A stretch of 64,000 nucleotides of DNA from assembly GCF_002934545.1 (NCBI RefSeq), contig NZ_PTJA01000004.1:454353-518352 (forward strand), written 5' to 3'. A program made the translations under genes and the position numbers. Under the pieces are notes generated by a model. The model saw only the letters and a list, made by a program, of their open reading frames with translations, did no database searches and had not been told where the DNA came from. The DNA comes from Lacrimispora xylanisolvens. GTDB lineage: Bacteria > Bacillota > Clostridia > Lachnospirales > Lachnospiraceae. Below, in pieces: positions 25,254-33,371 of this stretch. Positions within the stretch are counted from its first letter, which is position 1. Every line of letters begins with the position of its first letter.

Positions 25254-25736
25254 ATGGATATCGGTCAGATTATAAAACAACGACGTGAGGAATTGGGAAT
25301 GTCTCAGGAAGAGCTTGCGAATAAGGCGGGTTACAAATCCCGTTCTTCCATCAATAAAATAGAGGTAGACGGCAGAGGCCTTCCCCAGTCTAAAATTACC
25401 GCAATTGCAAAAGCACTGAGAACAACTCCGGCTTCCCTTATGGGCTGGGAGGAAACAGAGGTTTTTGCGCTGGATCATGAAAACAGCTGTTTGGGAGAGT
25501 CTGCAAGAGAAATGCTCAGTAATTTCCAAAAGCTCAATGAAAGCGGACAAAAAGAGGCGCTGAAACGGGTCAGTGAGATGGTGCACATCCCTCAATATAC
25601 AAAAGCGGATCCGGTTGTCCGGCCATTGGGTACAAATTCCAGATCTTATTTACAGCCGGTAGCGGCTCATGAGCGGACGGATATTGAAGTGACTGAGGAA
25701 ATGAGACAGCATGATGATGCCTTTTTCGATGAGTAA
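25254..25736 (+). CDS. XRE-family repressor of the tailocin
   Basis: The 160-residue protein has an N-terminal Cro/C1 helix-turn-helix (IGQIIKQRREELGMSQEELANKAGYKSRSSINKIE, residues 3-37) and a variable C terminus with no peptidase S24 domain. Relief of repression is therefore likely by proteolysis or antagonism and not by RecA-assisted self-cleavage. It is followed by an ImmA-like gene, as in ICEBs1 and PBSX-type elements, where the metalloprotease degrades the repressor. It faces the Cro-like gene across a divergent promoter with repeat operators. Confidence 0.88.
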   Translation: MDIGQIIKQRREELGMSQEELANKAGYKSRSSINKIEVDGRGLPQSKITAIAKALRTTPASLMGWEETEVFALDHENSCLGESAREMLSNFQKLNESGQKEALKRVSEMVHIPQYTKADPVVRPLGTNSRSYLQPVAAHERTDIEVTEEMRQHDDAFFDE

Positions 25737-25754
25737 GGAATAAAATTCGTTGAG

Positions 25755-26219
25755 GTGATTTATTTGAATTATGACATATTATTAGAGGAAGCAGACTCTG
25801 ACGGAATCATGATTAAAGAAAAACCATTAATTGGTAATGACGGACGGATTCGGGGCGACCAGATCCTCATACGGCAGAACATGTCTGGCTGTCAGAAAGC
25901 CTGCGTACTGGCGGAGGAACTTGGACATTATTACACCACTACCGGAGATATACTGGATCAGTCTGTTGTTTCTAACAGGAAGCAGGAACGCACGGCACGT
26001 TTATGGGCTTATAACAAAATGATCACGTTGGAGAAGCTGGTTGCCGCGAAAGAAGCCGGCTGCAGGAACAGCTTTGAGATCGCGGAACATTTAGAGGTTA
26101 CGGAAGAATTTCTGTTGGAAGCACTGGAATGCTATCGGACAAAATATGAGAAGGGACTGCAAAAGGACAACTATTTAATTCTTTTTGAACCGTTTAATAT
26201 TTATAAAATGGCAGAATAA
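25755..26219 (+). CDS. ImmA/IrrE-type metallopeptidase (anti-repressor)
   Basis: The 154-residue protein contains the family motif KACVLAEELGHYYTTTGDI. Here HExxH reads as EELGH, the degenerate but common ImmA form, with a downstream Glu-rich helix. ImmA of ICEBs1 cleaves its partner repressor after DNA damage; the same role is inferred. The gene lies 18 bases after the repressor stop, in one operon. The start may be a TTG or the first ATG; the N terminus MIYLNYDILLEEADSDG fits the family. Confidence 0.85.
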   Translation: MIYLNYDILLEEADSDGIMIKEKPLIGNDGRIRGDQILIRQNMSGCQKACVLAEELGHYYTTTGDILDQSVVSNRKQERTARLWAYNKMITLEKLVAAKEAGCRNSFEIAEHLEVTEEFLLEALECYRTKYEKGLQKDNYLILFEPFNIYKMAE

Positions 26220-26277
26220 TTTTTTTCTTATCTTAATGTCACCTGATACAACATATATTATGCAGAGGTGATGAACT

Positions 26278-26505
26278 ATGCAGTCCTGCGAATTAGTAAC
26301 ACTTGTGTCATCCATTGCCTGCTGTCTTGCACAAGGGCGGACAGCTGAAGAAGTAGCGCTCCTCAGCTGTATTTTTAGTCAGCTGTCCGATACCCTGGAG
26401 ACGATTGCAGCTCACCAGGCTCTCTGTTGCGGCAATGATAAAAATGACAATATAAATGATGATATATTTTTTGGCTTTCAAAGTGAAAGAAGACGGGAGC
26501 GATAA
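26278..26505 (+). CDS. Small conserved protein, DUF6774-like (75 aa)
   Basis: The 75-residue protein starts behind AGAGGTGATGAACT and has a hydrophobic first half (ELVTLVSSIACCLAQGRTAEEVALLSCIFSQLSDTLETI). It matches the pattern of short Clostridial proteins grouped as DUF6774, as far as I recall. No function is known. It sits between the tailocin regulators and holA, and its stop lies inside a nested hairpin. Confidence 0.65.
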   Translation: MQSCELVTLVSSIACCLAQGRTAEEVALLSCIFSQLSDTLETIAAHQALCCGNDKNDNINDDIFFGFQSERRRER

Positions 26506-26541
26506 GGAACTACTCACCAGTTCCTCAACCTCCCGTCTTCT
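26488..26541. terminator. Nested hairpin between convergent genes
   Basis: AGAAGACGGGAG (26488-26499) pairs with CTCCCGTCTTCT (26530-26541). Inside the loop AGGAACT (26505-26511) pairs with AGTTCCT (26519-26525). It lies between the 75-residue gene and holA, which converge. It lacks a strong T run but is otherwise terminator-like. Confidence 0.6.
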
Positions 26542-26561
26542 GATACAGACGACCTGTTATT

Positions 26562-27545
26562 CTAGTATTTTGCAGTCAGCAAAAGCTCCACTGCCATACG
26601 ATCCGAAAGTCTTCCCGTTTTAACCGCTTCTTCCGCCTCAACACAGGAATTCACATAAGAAAGAATCTGTTCCCTGGAAAAAGTTCTTGCCTGAGGCATC
26701 AGCTTACCGGCGGCAAAAGGCGGGATTTTAAGCTTTGCGGCAATTCCCCCTTTATCCATTCCCTTGCCCATCAGTTCCTTTACCTGCAACAGCTGGTTAA
26801 ACTGCCTTGCAATGAGAAACATGATTCTCATGGGAGGTTCCTTTAATGTAAGCAAATCCTCATAAAGTTCAAGAGCCCTTTTAGTCTGGCGGTTAACGAT
26901 GGAAGTAACCATATCAAATATTTTATTGGTGGTCCGCTCTGTACAGATCGCCATCACATCTTCATCAGTTATGACATCTCTTCCTAACGTAAAGCTAATC
27001 AGCTTTTCCAGCTCCATGCGAATATTTTCCATATCATCACCGGTCATGTTTAAAAACAGCTCCATAGTCTGTCCAGTTACCTTCTTTCCTTCTCTGGAAA
27101 GTAATGTTCCTGCCCACCTGGCAAGCTGATTAATGTCCTGACGCTCCATCTCGGCGGCATAACCAAGTTCCTTTATCTTTTTAAACATTTTGCTTCTCTT
27201 GTCCACTTCTGATTCCACAAAGATCATGCAGGTTGTATCCGGCATCTGTGGCAGATAGTTAACCAGTTCTTCTGCAGCCGCCTTAAAAAATCCACTGTCT
27301 TCTACAAGGATCAATCGTTTCTCCGAAAAAAAAGGCATAGTATCAGCAAGGCTTATAAGCTCCTTTACATCAATGGATTTTCCGCCAAACTGGTTGAAAT
27401 TCATGGTATCTCCCTGAGTTATGGCCGATTTCATCTGATTTTTGTAGCTGTTTTTTAGAAATGCCTCTTCTCCATATAAGAGATAAACCGGCTTAAAACT
27501 GTTGTTTTTTATATCCTGATTCAGGGTCTGCATCGCATGTTTCAC
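26562..27545 (-). CDS. holA: DNA polymerase III subunit delta
   Basis: The 327-residue delta subunit loads the beta clamp. It begins MKHAMQTLNQDIKNNSFKPVYLLYGEEAFLKNSY, the usual N terminus, and continues with TDEDVMAICTERTTNKIFDMVTSIVNRQTKRALELYEDL, matching domain III. Its start overlaps the comEC stop by four bases. It closes the long leftward series. rpsT, its usual neighbour, is separated from it by the tailocin. Confidence 0.94.
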   Translation of the reverse strand: MKHAMQTLNQDIKNNSFKPVYLLYGEEAFLKNSYKNQMKSAITQGDTMNFNQFGGKSIDVKELISLADTMPFFSEKRLILVEDSGFFKAAAEELVNYLPQMPDTTCMIFVESEVDKRSKMFKKIKELGYAAEMERQDINQLARWAGTLLSREGKKVTGQTMELFLNMTGDDMENIRMELEKLISFTLGRDVITDEDVMAICTERTTNKIFDMVTSIVNRQTKRALELYEDLLTLKEPPMRIMFLIARQFNQLLQVKELMGKGMDKGGIAAKLKIPPFAAGKLMPQARTFSREQILSYVNSCVEAEEAVKTGRLSDRMAVELLLTAKY

Positions 27546-30010
27546 TCCTTTTCCTTCTTTTCATTATACCCATGGTTCCTGGTTCCGTCAACGAAAGTTG
27601 AAAAACGGACCCTGGTTCCATCCGTTTCCAGCCTGACTGCTCCGCTCATTCCAGTTCCAAACACCGTAACACTCCGCTCATCAAAACGTTCTAACACTTC
27701 TTTATGAGGATGCCCGTATGAATTCCCCTGTCCATAAGAAATTACAGCCCAGACAGGTGAAACTGCATCAAGAAATGATTGGCTGGATGAATATTTTGAG
27801 CCGTGGTGAGCCGTTTTTAAAACGTTTACTTCACTTAATAAGGGATCTTTGTTTTTTTCAAGAAGATTTTGTTCCTCCCGCTCCCCCATATCACCGGTAA
27901 ACAGCATATGGCAATCACCATAATCCATTTTAAGTACCTGGGATTCACCGTTAACATCTGTGGGTACGTCATCTTTTCCAGGATAAAGACAGGTAATAGA
28001 CAGCTTTCCTACCTTCATTACATCTCCCTCTGTCAGATACTGCACACAGGCTCCCCTATTTTCCCCCAGTGCTGCCAGAGATTGTATCATTTCCTCGTCC
28101 CGCCCATGATATGGGAGATATAAATTCTTAATCTGTATATCCTCACAGCTTTCCAGCAAATATTTTACTCCGCTTAAATGATCCAGGTCTCCGTGACTGA
28201 CAAATGCATAATCAATCACCGAAACACCAAGAGACTTCAGACATGGGGACAGTGTATACTCTCCCAGAGATTTTTTAGATGAGCTTCCACCATCAATCAG
28301 CACGCATGCATCATCTGCCCTGAGCAGAATTCCATCTCCCTGCCCCACATCAAGAAACCATGCTTCAAGCCCCTTTACCGGCTCGGGTAATAAAAGAAAT
28401 ATGGATAATATATAAAATCCAGCCAGGAAAAGTAGTTTTCCTACATAGGATATTTTTCCTCTTTCCGGCGTACTTTCATTTCCTCCCACGGGATCCATGT
28501 TTTTTTTCTCTGCTTCCTTTTCAACCCTGTTTAATAATTTCATCATAAAAATGCAGACAGTGAGAAGAACCCCATAAGCCAGCAGCGTTCTGATACCAGG
28601 TCTGCCCATAATAATATTGCTCCCCGGCATTTCCCCTGCAATGTTTAAAAGAATCTCATACAGAGTCAGTATATAATGCCCCGTTCCCGCTGCCGCAGTT
28701 CCAAGAACAGGACTTAAGGATCCAAATGCAATCACTCCCAGACCGGAACAGAGAACTCCGCCCATCAGAGGAATGACCAACAGATTCAAAATCAGACCAT
28801 AAGGCGGAATCTGGTAAAAATGAAAGGCAGTCACAGGCAGAGTAATCATCTGCACCGCAAAGCAGGCTGAAATACTTCCGGAAAAAAGGCTATCCTTACC
28901 CAGCCAGCTTTGTATAAGCGGAGCGATTCCTCCTATTGCAAAAACGGCACCGAACGAAAGCTGAACACCTCCCTGCATCAGCAGTGACGGAGACTGAAAA
29001 CCCAGAAAAAATAATGACAGCGAAGCTGCAGACAATAAATCATAGGTTCTTCCAAGACAGGCAGCATAAAATCCCAGGCACATCATCACACCGGCCCGCA
29101 CCACAGAAGGACTTGCACCCGTTAATATACCATATAAGATCAGTAGCACCATACTAACAAGGCCTGCACCCCAAAAGCCTGCACCAGCTTTTTTTATCAG
29201 TTTGTAAAAAGAGAGTCCGATAAATGACATATGAAGACCGCTGATGGCAAGGAGGTGGGCAATTCCATTTTTCTGGTATAAATCCTTAATATCCCTGGAG
29301 ATTCCCATTTTATCCCCTAGCACTGCAGCCGTAAAGATCCCCGCATCTGTTTCTGTTGCGTCCCGATAAAGAAGCGCCTTACTATGGACTTTTAATTTTC
29401 TTAAAAACTCCAAAAGCGGAGACTTCCCCGCTTCTACTATATCAATCTCCTCTGCAAAAAGGGTAAAATCCACCCCCATAGACTGATTGTAGCTCTTAAA
29501 ATCAAACTCTCCCGGATTTCTTGCCTGTGAAAAGGGCTGTACCTCGCCCCTCACGGCGACAATCTGTCCAATTCCCAGAGATTTTAAAGAAGTGCCTTCA
29601 TACTCCTTTAAAGAAACCATGATTCCGGGGGGCTCATAAAGAACCTCTTCCCACTTTCCTTTCATCATTTTTCTGATCCGGTTATTCTTTAGAGTCAGAC
29701 TGACAACTCCCTTCTCTTCTGCAACAGATAAAATACTGCCCTGTACCTCCGTGTAATAACCTGTGATCTCTAAAAGCCGGATATCCCGTTCTCTTAATTG
29801 TTCCATCTCAAGGCCTGCACGAGCCGATCCCAGATAGAAAAAAACAAGAGGCAAAAAGACCCAAAGCGGGCTTCTGCCTCTCCTGCAACCACAAAAAATC
29901 ATCCCGGCAGCAATCAGTGCCGGAATAAAAAGCCAAGATGTCAAAGCCAGCAGTACGGCAGTCTCTCCAAGTACAAATCCCCCTGCAATCAGACATAATG
30001 GGCGTTTTAT
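27542..30010 (-). CDS. comEC: DNA internalisation protein ComEC/Rec2
   Basis: ComEC forms the channel that takes single-stranded DNA across the membrane during transformation. The protein has an N-terminal OB-like outer domain (YTEVQGSILSVAEEKG onward), the competence membrane domain with many hydrophobic helices (GIAHLLAISGLHMSFIGLSFYKL is characteristic), and a C-terminal metallo-beta-lactamase-like domain with FLDVGQGDGILLRADD, HGDLDHLSG and TAHHGSKYSSS. The first membrane helix (KRPLCLIAGGFVLGETAVLL) continues upstream of the first plausible TTG (29944). I therefore extend the gene to an in-frame ATA at 30010, nine bases after AGGAGG. A start at 29944 is the alternative. Confidence 0.88.
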   Translation of the reverse strand: MKRPLCLIAGGFVLGETAVLLALTSWLFIPALIAAGMIFCGCRRGRSPLWVFLPLVFFYLGSARAGLEMEQLRERDIRLLEITGYYTEVQGSILSVAEEKGVVSLTLKNNRIRKMMKGKWEEVLYEPPGIMVSLKEYEGTSLKSLGIGQIVAVRGEVQPFSQARNPGEFDFKSYNQSMGVDFTLFAEEIDIVEAGKSPLLEFLRKLKVHSKALLYRDATETDAGIFTAAVLGDKMGISRDIKDLYQKNGIAHLLAISGLHMSFIGLSFYKLIKKAGAGFWGAGLVSMVLLILYGILTGASPSVVRAGVMMCLGFYAACLGRTYDLLSAASLSLFFLGFQSPSLLMQGGVQLSFGAVFAIGGIAPLIQSWLGKDSLFSGSISACFAVQMITLPVTAFHFYQIPPYGLILNLLVIPLMGGVLCSGLGVIAFGSLSPVLGTAAAGTGHYILTLYEILLNIAGEMPGSNIIMGRPGIRTLLAYGVLLTVCIFMMKLLNRVEKEAEKKNMDPVGGNESTPERGKISYVGKLLFLAGFYILSIFLLLPEPVKGLEAWFLDVGQGDGILLRADDACVLIDGGSSSKKSLGEYTLSPCLKSLGVSVIDYAFVSHGDLDHLSGVKYLLESCEDIQIKNLYLPYHGRDEEMIQSLAALGENRGACVQYLTEGDVMKVGKLSITCLYPGKDDVPTDVNGESQVLKMDYGDCHMLFTGDMGEREEQNLLEKNKDPLLSEVNVLKTAHHGSKYSSSQSFLDAVSPVWAVISYGQGNSYGHPHKEVLERFDERSVTVFGTGMSGAVRLETDGTRVRFSTFVDGTRNHGYNEKKEKE

Positions 30011-30993
30011 TGTTGTGTTCCTCCTGTTTCTTCTGTTGATTCCTCATTTTCCTTATTGTAATCCAGATTTCGCTCAAACTGCTGGTTCAAAGAAATGGAG
30101 TCCCGAAACATCACATCCTGAGAACCATTGACTGTGATCTGAACCTTGTTAATGGATGAAACCGCAGCCAGAGAGTTGACGATGGAATAGATGGGGATAT
30201 ATTCCTTTACCTCCAGAGTGTTATTGAGAAATGAGGAGTCAAAATTGATGTAGCACACATTTTCATTGACCGACACATTGATCAGCTTGGTCTCCTTCGG
30301 CAGCGTAGGGTTTAACCCCGGTCTGCCAGGACCTGCGATCAGCTGTTCAATTACCAGCTTTTCCAGGGAAGTATTGATATTATGAACCACTTCCCTTGAC
30401 TCTTTTACCAGCTTTTCACCGCTTTCATCGGCAAAATACAAGGACAGTTCTGTCTTTTCAAATGAGTTGACATTGCTGATATTATCAATAAAATCTGTAC
30501 TCTGCATTGGACCCACCGGATTACCGGTGCTGTCCATAAGCGGCTGTTCGGCTGTGTAGATTGCTACGTATGCGATTCCTTTAATCTGAGTCAGAGTCCT
30601 GACAAGAGCGGCCCTGCAAAGAATCTCTCTGGTGCTGTTCATCATCGCATAATTATTATCAAAATACAGATACAACACGGTATCCTCCAGCTTATACCGC
30701 TCAAATCCCACCTTGTCCGGGACGGCTGCCTGCCGGTCTAAATCCTTGGGAACGTTGCGCAGCTGTTCCATCAGGTTTTTAATTTTCCAGTCTGTTTCCT
30801 CTTCTGATTCATCCACAGGCTTTTCAGGCATGGTATATGGCTGAGGCTCCATTTTGGTCATGGCCGAATTCAAATAGTAGATCTGATAAAGTTCCCCGCT
30901 ATCCGTGCTTTTTTCAGGTGCTCTTCCTGAGCAGCCGGATAAAAAGCATACCACAGACAGCAGGAATATCAATATACCCATTCGTGGCTTCAT
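30007..30993 (-). CDS. GerMN-domain lipoprotein
   Basis: The 328-residue protein has a lipoprotein signal (LLSVVCFLSGC, Cys at residue 21) and two GerMN domains. The first is around VLYLYFDNNYAMMNSTREILCRAALVRTLTQIKGI and the second around LINVSVNENVCYINFDSSFLNN...IPIYSIVNSLAAVSSINKVQITVNG. GerMN proteins act in spore germination or, as LpqB, beside a two-component kinase. It lies 17 bases after a histidine kinase gene, recalling the MtrB-LpqB pair. Confidence 0.88.
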   Translation of the reverse strand: MKPRMGILIFLLSVVCFLSGCSGRAPEKSTDSGELYQIYYLNSAMTKMEPQPYTMPEKPVDESEEETDWKIKNLMEQLRNVPKDLDRQAAVPDKVGFERYKLEDTVLYLYFDNNYAMMNSTREILCRAALVRTLTQIKGIAYVAIYTAEQPLMDSTGNPVGPMQSTDFIDNISNVNSFEKTELSLYFADESGEKLVKESREVVHNINTSLEKLVIEQLIAGPGRPGLNPTLPKETKLINVSVNENVCYINFDSSFLNNTLEVKEYIPIYSIVNSLAAVSSINKVQITVNGSQDVMFRDSISLNQQFERNLDYNKENEESTEETGGTQQ

Positions 30994-31010
30994 CCCTATC
31001 CCTCCTGTTC

Positions 31011-32453
31011 CTAAGAAATGTATGTAAGAGGAATACGTACAGTAAACGTAGTACCCTCTCCCTCTTTGCTCTGAAGCTTGATCGCTCCCTGATGCATCAG
31101 AACAATCTTTTTTGTTATGGATAAACCAAGCCCCGTTCCTCCAGTCTCCCGGGACCTTGCCTTATCCACCCGGTAAAAACGGTCAAATACCCGTTCCTGG
31201 AACTCTTCTGAAATTCCAATCCCTGAATCCGCAACTTTTACATAAAAGAACTTGTGATCTGCGTCAAGGGTGACCCGCACCCAGCCGCCTTCTATATTGT
31301 ATTTAATTGCATTTTCAACCAGATTGCTCAGTGCCAGAGACAGCTTCATCTCATCTACATCTGCCGTAACTTCCCTCATACTTTCAAAGGTCAGTTCAAT
31401 ATTGCGCTTCCCGGCAATGGGACGAAGACGTTTTAAAATCAGTTCCAGCAGACCATTAATTTTAACCTGGGCCACATTTAAGTTTGCCCCTGCTGTTTTA
31501 TCCATTCGGACAAGAGCAAGGAGATCATCGATTATTTTATTCTCTCGCTCAATCTCTTCTGAAATATCGCTTAAGAACTCCCGATACAATTCCACCGGGG
31601 CATCCTCCATCCCGATGAGAGAATCTGCAAGCACACGAATGGACGTAATAGGGGTTTTCAGTTCATGTGATACATTGGAAACAAACTCTTCCCTGGACTT
31701 GTCTACCGCTTTCAGTTTCTTTAACGTAGTATTAATGGAATCTGAAATCTGCCTGGTCTCCTTGTATACACGGGAGATAATATCTTCATCTATGTTTCCT
31801 TCTGCCGCACGGTTTAACATCCTTTGCAATTCCCGGAACGGTTTCATTAATAGCTTTACCAGAAGAACTACCACAATTGCCAGTATGGAAATAATTAAAA
31901 GCTGCAAAAATGCTCCTTTATCCGATACTGTAACAATGCGGTTTAAAAGATCTTCCGAGGATGCTGTAATGATCATAACACCGTCAATCTCTTTTTCTTC
32001 ACTATTGGAATAGATTGGAATTGTGAGAGAAAAATACTTTTTTTCCTGATTGTATTTGCTGCTGTTTTCACCGTTAAAGCACCGGATCACTTCCTCCGAC
32101 ACATTGGTCTTTCCTGCTGAGAGCGAAAAGGTATCGCTGATAATACGAAAGCTCTTATTGATAATTACAATTCTTCCGTTAAACATATCCGCTTTCACAG
32201 CCATCTCATTATCTAACAGGGAGTCTTTGGGATCCATTGTTAAATATCCAATTCTGGTCATCTTATTGCTTAATATCCAGCACTGGTTTTGGATCTCCTG
32301 CATTCGTGAATCGATCAGGTTTTGCCGGAATGCTCCCAGCAGAACTGAACTGCCGATAAAAACCGGAATACTTCCTATAAACAAAAAGACGAGGATCAGA
32401 GTGACCTGCAGGCTGATAACGGGCTTTCGGCTGAATAGTTTATCCTGAAACAT
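31011..32453 (-). CDS. Membrane sensor histidine kinase with HAMP domain
   Basis: The 480-residue protein has a first membrane helix (about residues 14-38), an extracytoplasmic sensor region (40-180), a second helix (LLIISILAIVVVLLVKLLM), HAMP (residues 205-255), a HisKA box (SREEFVSNVSHELKTPITSIR, phosphorylated His) and a HATPase_c domain with NLVENAIKYN, DSGIGIS and GTGLGLSI. The PhoR/WalK type is suggested. No response regulator gene is adjacent: upstream is degV and downstream is the GerMN lipoprotein. The partner regulator must be elsewhere. Confidence 0.93.
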   Translation of the reverse strand: MFQDKLFSRKPVISLQVTLILVFLFIGSIPVFIGSSVLLGAFRQNLIDSRMQEIQNQCWILSNKMTRIGYLTMDPKDSLLDNEMAVKADMFNGRIVIINKSFRIISDTFSLSAGKTNVSEEVIRCFNGENSSKYNQEKKYFSLTIPIYSNSEEKEIDGVMIITASSEDLLNRIVTVSDKGAFLQLLIISILAIVVVLLVKLLMKPFRELQRMLNRAAEGNIDEDIISRVYKETRQISDSINTTLKKLKAVDKSREEFVSNVSHELKTPITSIRVLADSLIGMEDAPVELYREFLSDISEEIERENKIIDDLLALVRMDKTAGANLNVAQVKINGLLELILKRLRPIAGKRNIELTFESMREVTADVDEMKLSLALSNLVENAIKYNIEGGWVRVTLDADHKFFYVKVADSGIGISEEFQERVFDRFYRVDKARSRETGGTGLGLSITKKIVLMHQGAIKLQSKEGEGTTFTVRIPLTYIS

Positions 32454-32480
32454 GGTCCCACCTCTCCAATCTCTGACTTA

Positions 32481-33347
32481 TCATAAACTTAATTTTTTGG
32501 TACATGTAACTGCCAGTGCTCCCGGACCGATATGACAGGAAACGCTGAGGGAAAGATGATCCACATGGATCTCCCCTGTTTCCGGAAACAGCTCCTGAAG
32601 CTCGCGCTTAAATTCCAGAGCAGCTTCCAGACTGTCCGAGTGTACAACTGCTATATGAGTCACCGCACCGCTTGGATCATTAAAACGTTCATCCATGTCC
32701 TTTTTTATGGCTGCAATCATCATGGCTTTCGCCTGCTTCATGGTTCTTGCCTTTGCAAATGCATCCAGCTTTTCTCCCTGAATGGTGAGAACCGGTTTAA
32801 TCCGCAGAAAACTGCCAAGCAGTGCAGCCGCAGGAGTGATTCTCCCCCCTTTTTTCAAATATTCCAGAGTATCCAGGGTGATGTAAATGGTGGAGTCCAT
32901 CTTAGTCTCCTCCAGTTTTTCCTTAATCGCCTGAGGGCTTATTCCCTGATCCGCCATTTCCTTTGCATCAAGAACAGACTGTCTCTGGGTCACAGAGATT
33001 CTCTGATTGTTAACAACAAACACCTTGCCTTCATAATCTTCCGCCAGCATAATGGCTGTCTGACAGGAACTGCTTAAACCACTGGACATGGGTATGTGCA
33101 CAATGGCATCGTAATCCTTTAACAGTTCATTCCATAAATCCATTAAATCACCGGGTGACGGCTGTGAGGTGGAAATATCAGCGCCGTTTTCCAGCTTTTC
33201 ATAAAACTCCTGCTGGCTTAAGCTGATATCCTCATAATACATCTCTCCATCCATCATAAATGGCATGGGAACGACATAAATTCCAGCTTCCTTTCCCTGC
33301 TTCTGGGTAATTCCGCTGTTGCTGTCTGTAACGATCGCTACTTTCAT
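32481..33347 (-). CDS. DegV family fatty-acid-binding protein
   Basis: The 288-residue protein begins MKVAIVTDSNSGITQKQGKEAG, with family motifs DISTSQPSPGDLMDLWNELL and HIPMSSGLSSSCQTAIMLAEDY, and ends with SVSCHIGPGALAVTCTKK. DegV/FakB proteins present fatty acids to the FakA kinase for phosphorylation and entry into phospholipids. No fakA gene is in the window. It is in the same leftward series as the ABC exporter. Confidence 0.92.
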   Translation of the reverse strand: MKVAIVTDSNSGITQKQGKEAGIYVVPMPFMMDGEMYYEDISLSQQEFYEKLENGADISTSQPSPGDLMDLWNELLKDYDAIVHIPMSSGLSSSCQTAIMLAEDYEGKVFVVNNQRISVTQRQSVLDAKEMADQGISPQAIKEKLEETKMDSTIYITLDTLEYLKKGGRITPAAALLGSFLRIKPVLTIQGEKLDAFAKARTMKQAKAMMIAAIKKDMDERFNDPSGAVTHIAVVHSDSLEAALEFKRELQELFPETGEIHVDHLSLSVSCHIGPGALAVTCTKKLSL

Positions 33348-33371
33348 TCCGGCTCTCCTTTATTTCTCAAA

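Larger units (their letters stand above)
9771..26219. mobile_element. R-type tailocin (contractile phage-tail-like particle) locus
   Basis: The block holds a nearly complete P2/PBSX-like contractile tail module plus regulators and lysis genes. From the control region leftward it carries: Cro-like, two small head-of-operon proteins, sheath, tube, chaperones, tape measure, X, hub D, V, U, gp25, J, I, fibre genes, holin, a 51-residue protein and amidase. There is no portal, capsid, terminase, replication gene or integrase, and no att repeat was seen. This gene content fits an R-type bacteriocin like diffocin better than a prophage. It lies between rpsT and holA, which are neighbours in many Firmicutes. 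Confidence 0.85.

Noticed and set aside
24852..25595. A 247-residue minus-strand protein across the control region
   Set aside because: It runs antisense through the XRE repressor and both promoters. Only the 88-residue Cro-like part has a ribosome site and a domain.
9771..26219. Complete prophage
   Set aside because: No head, packaging, replication or integration genes are present and no flanking att repeat was seen.
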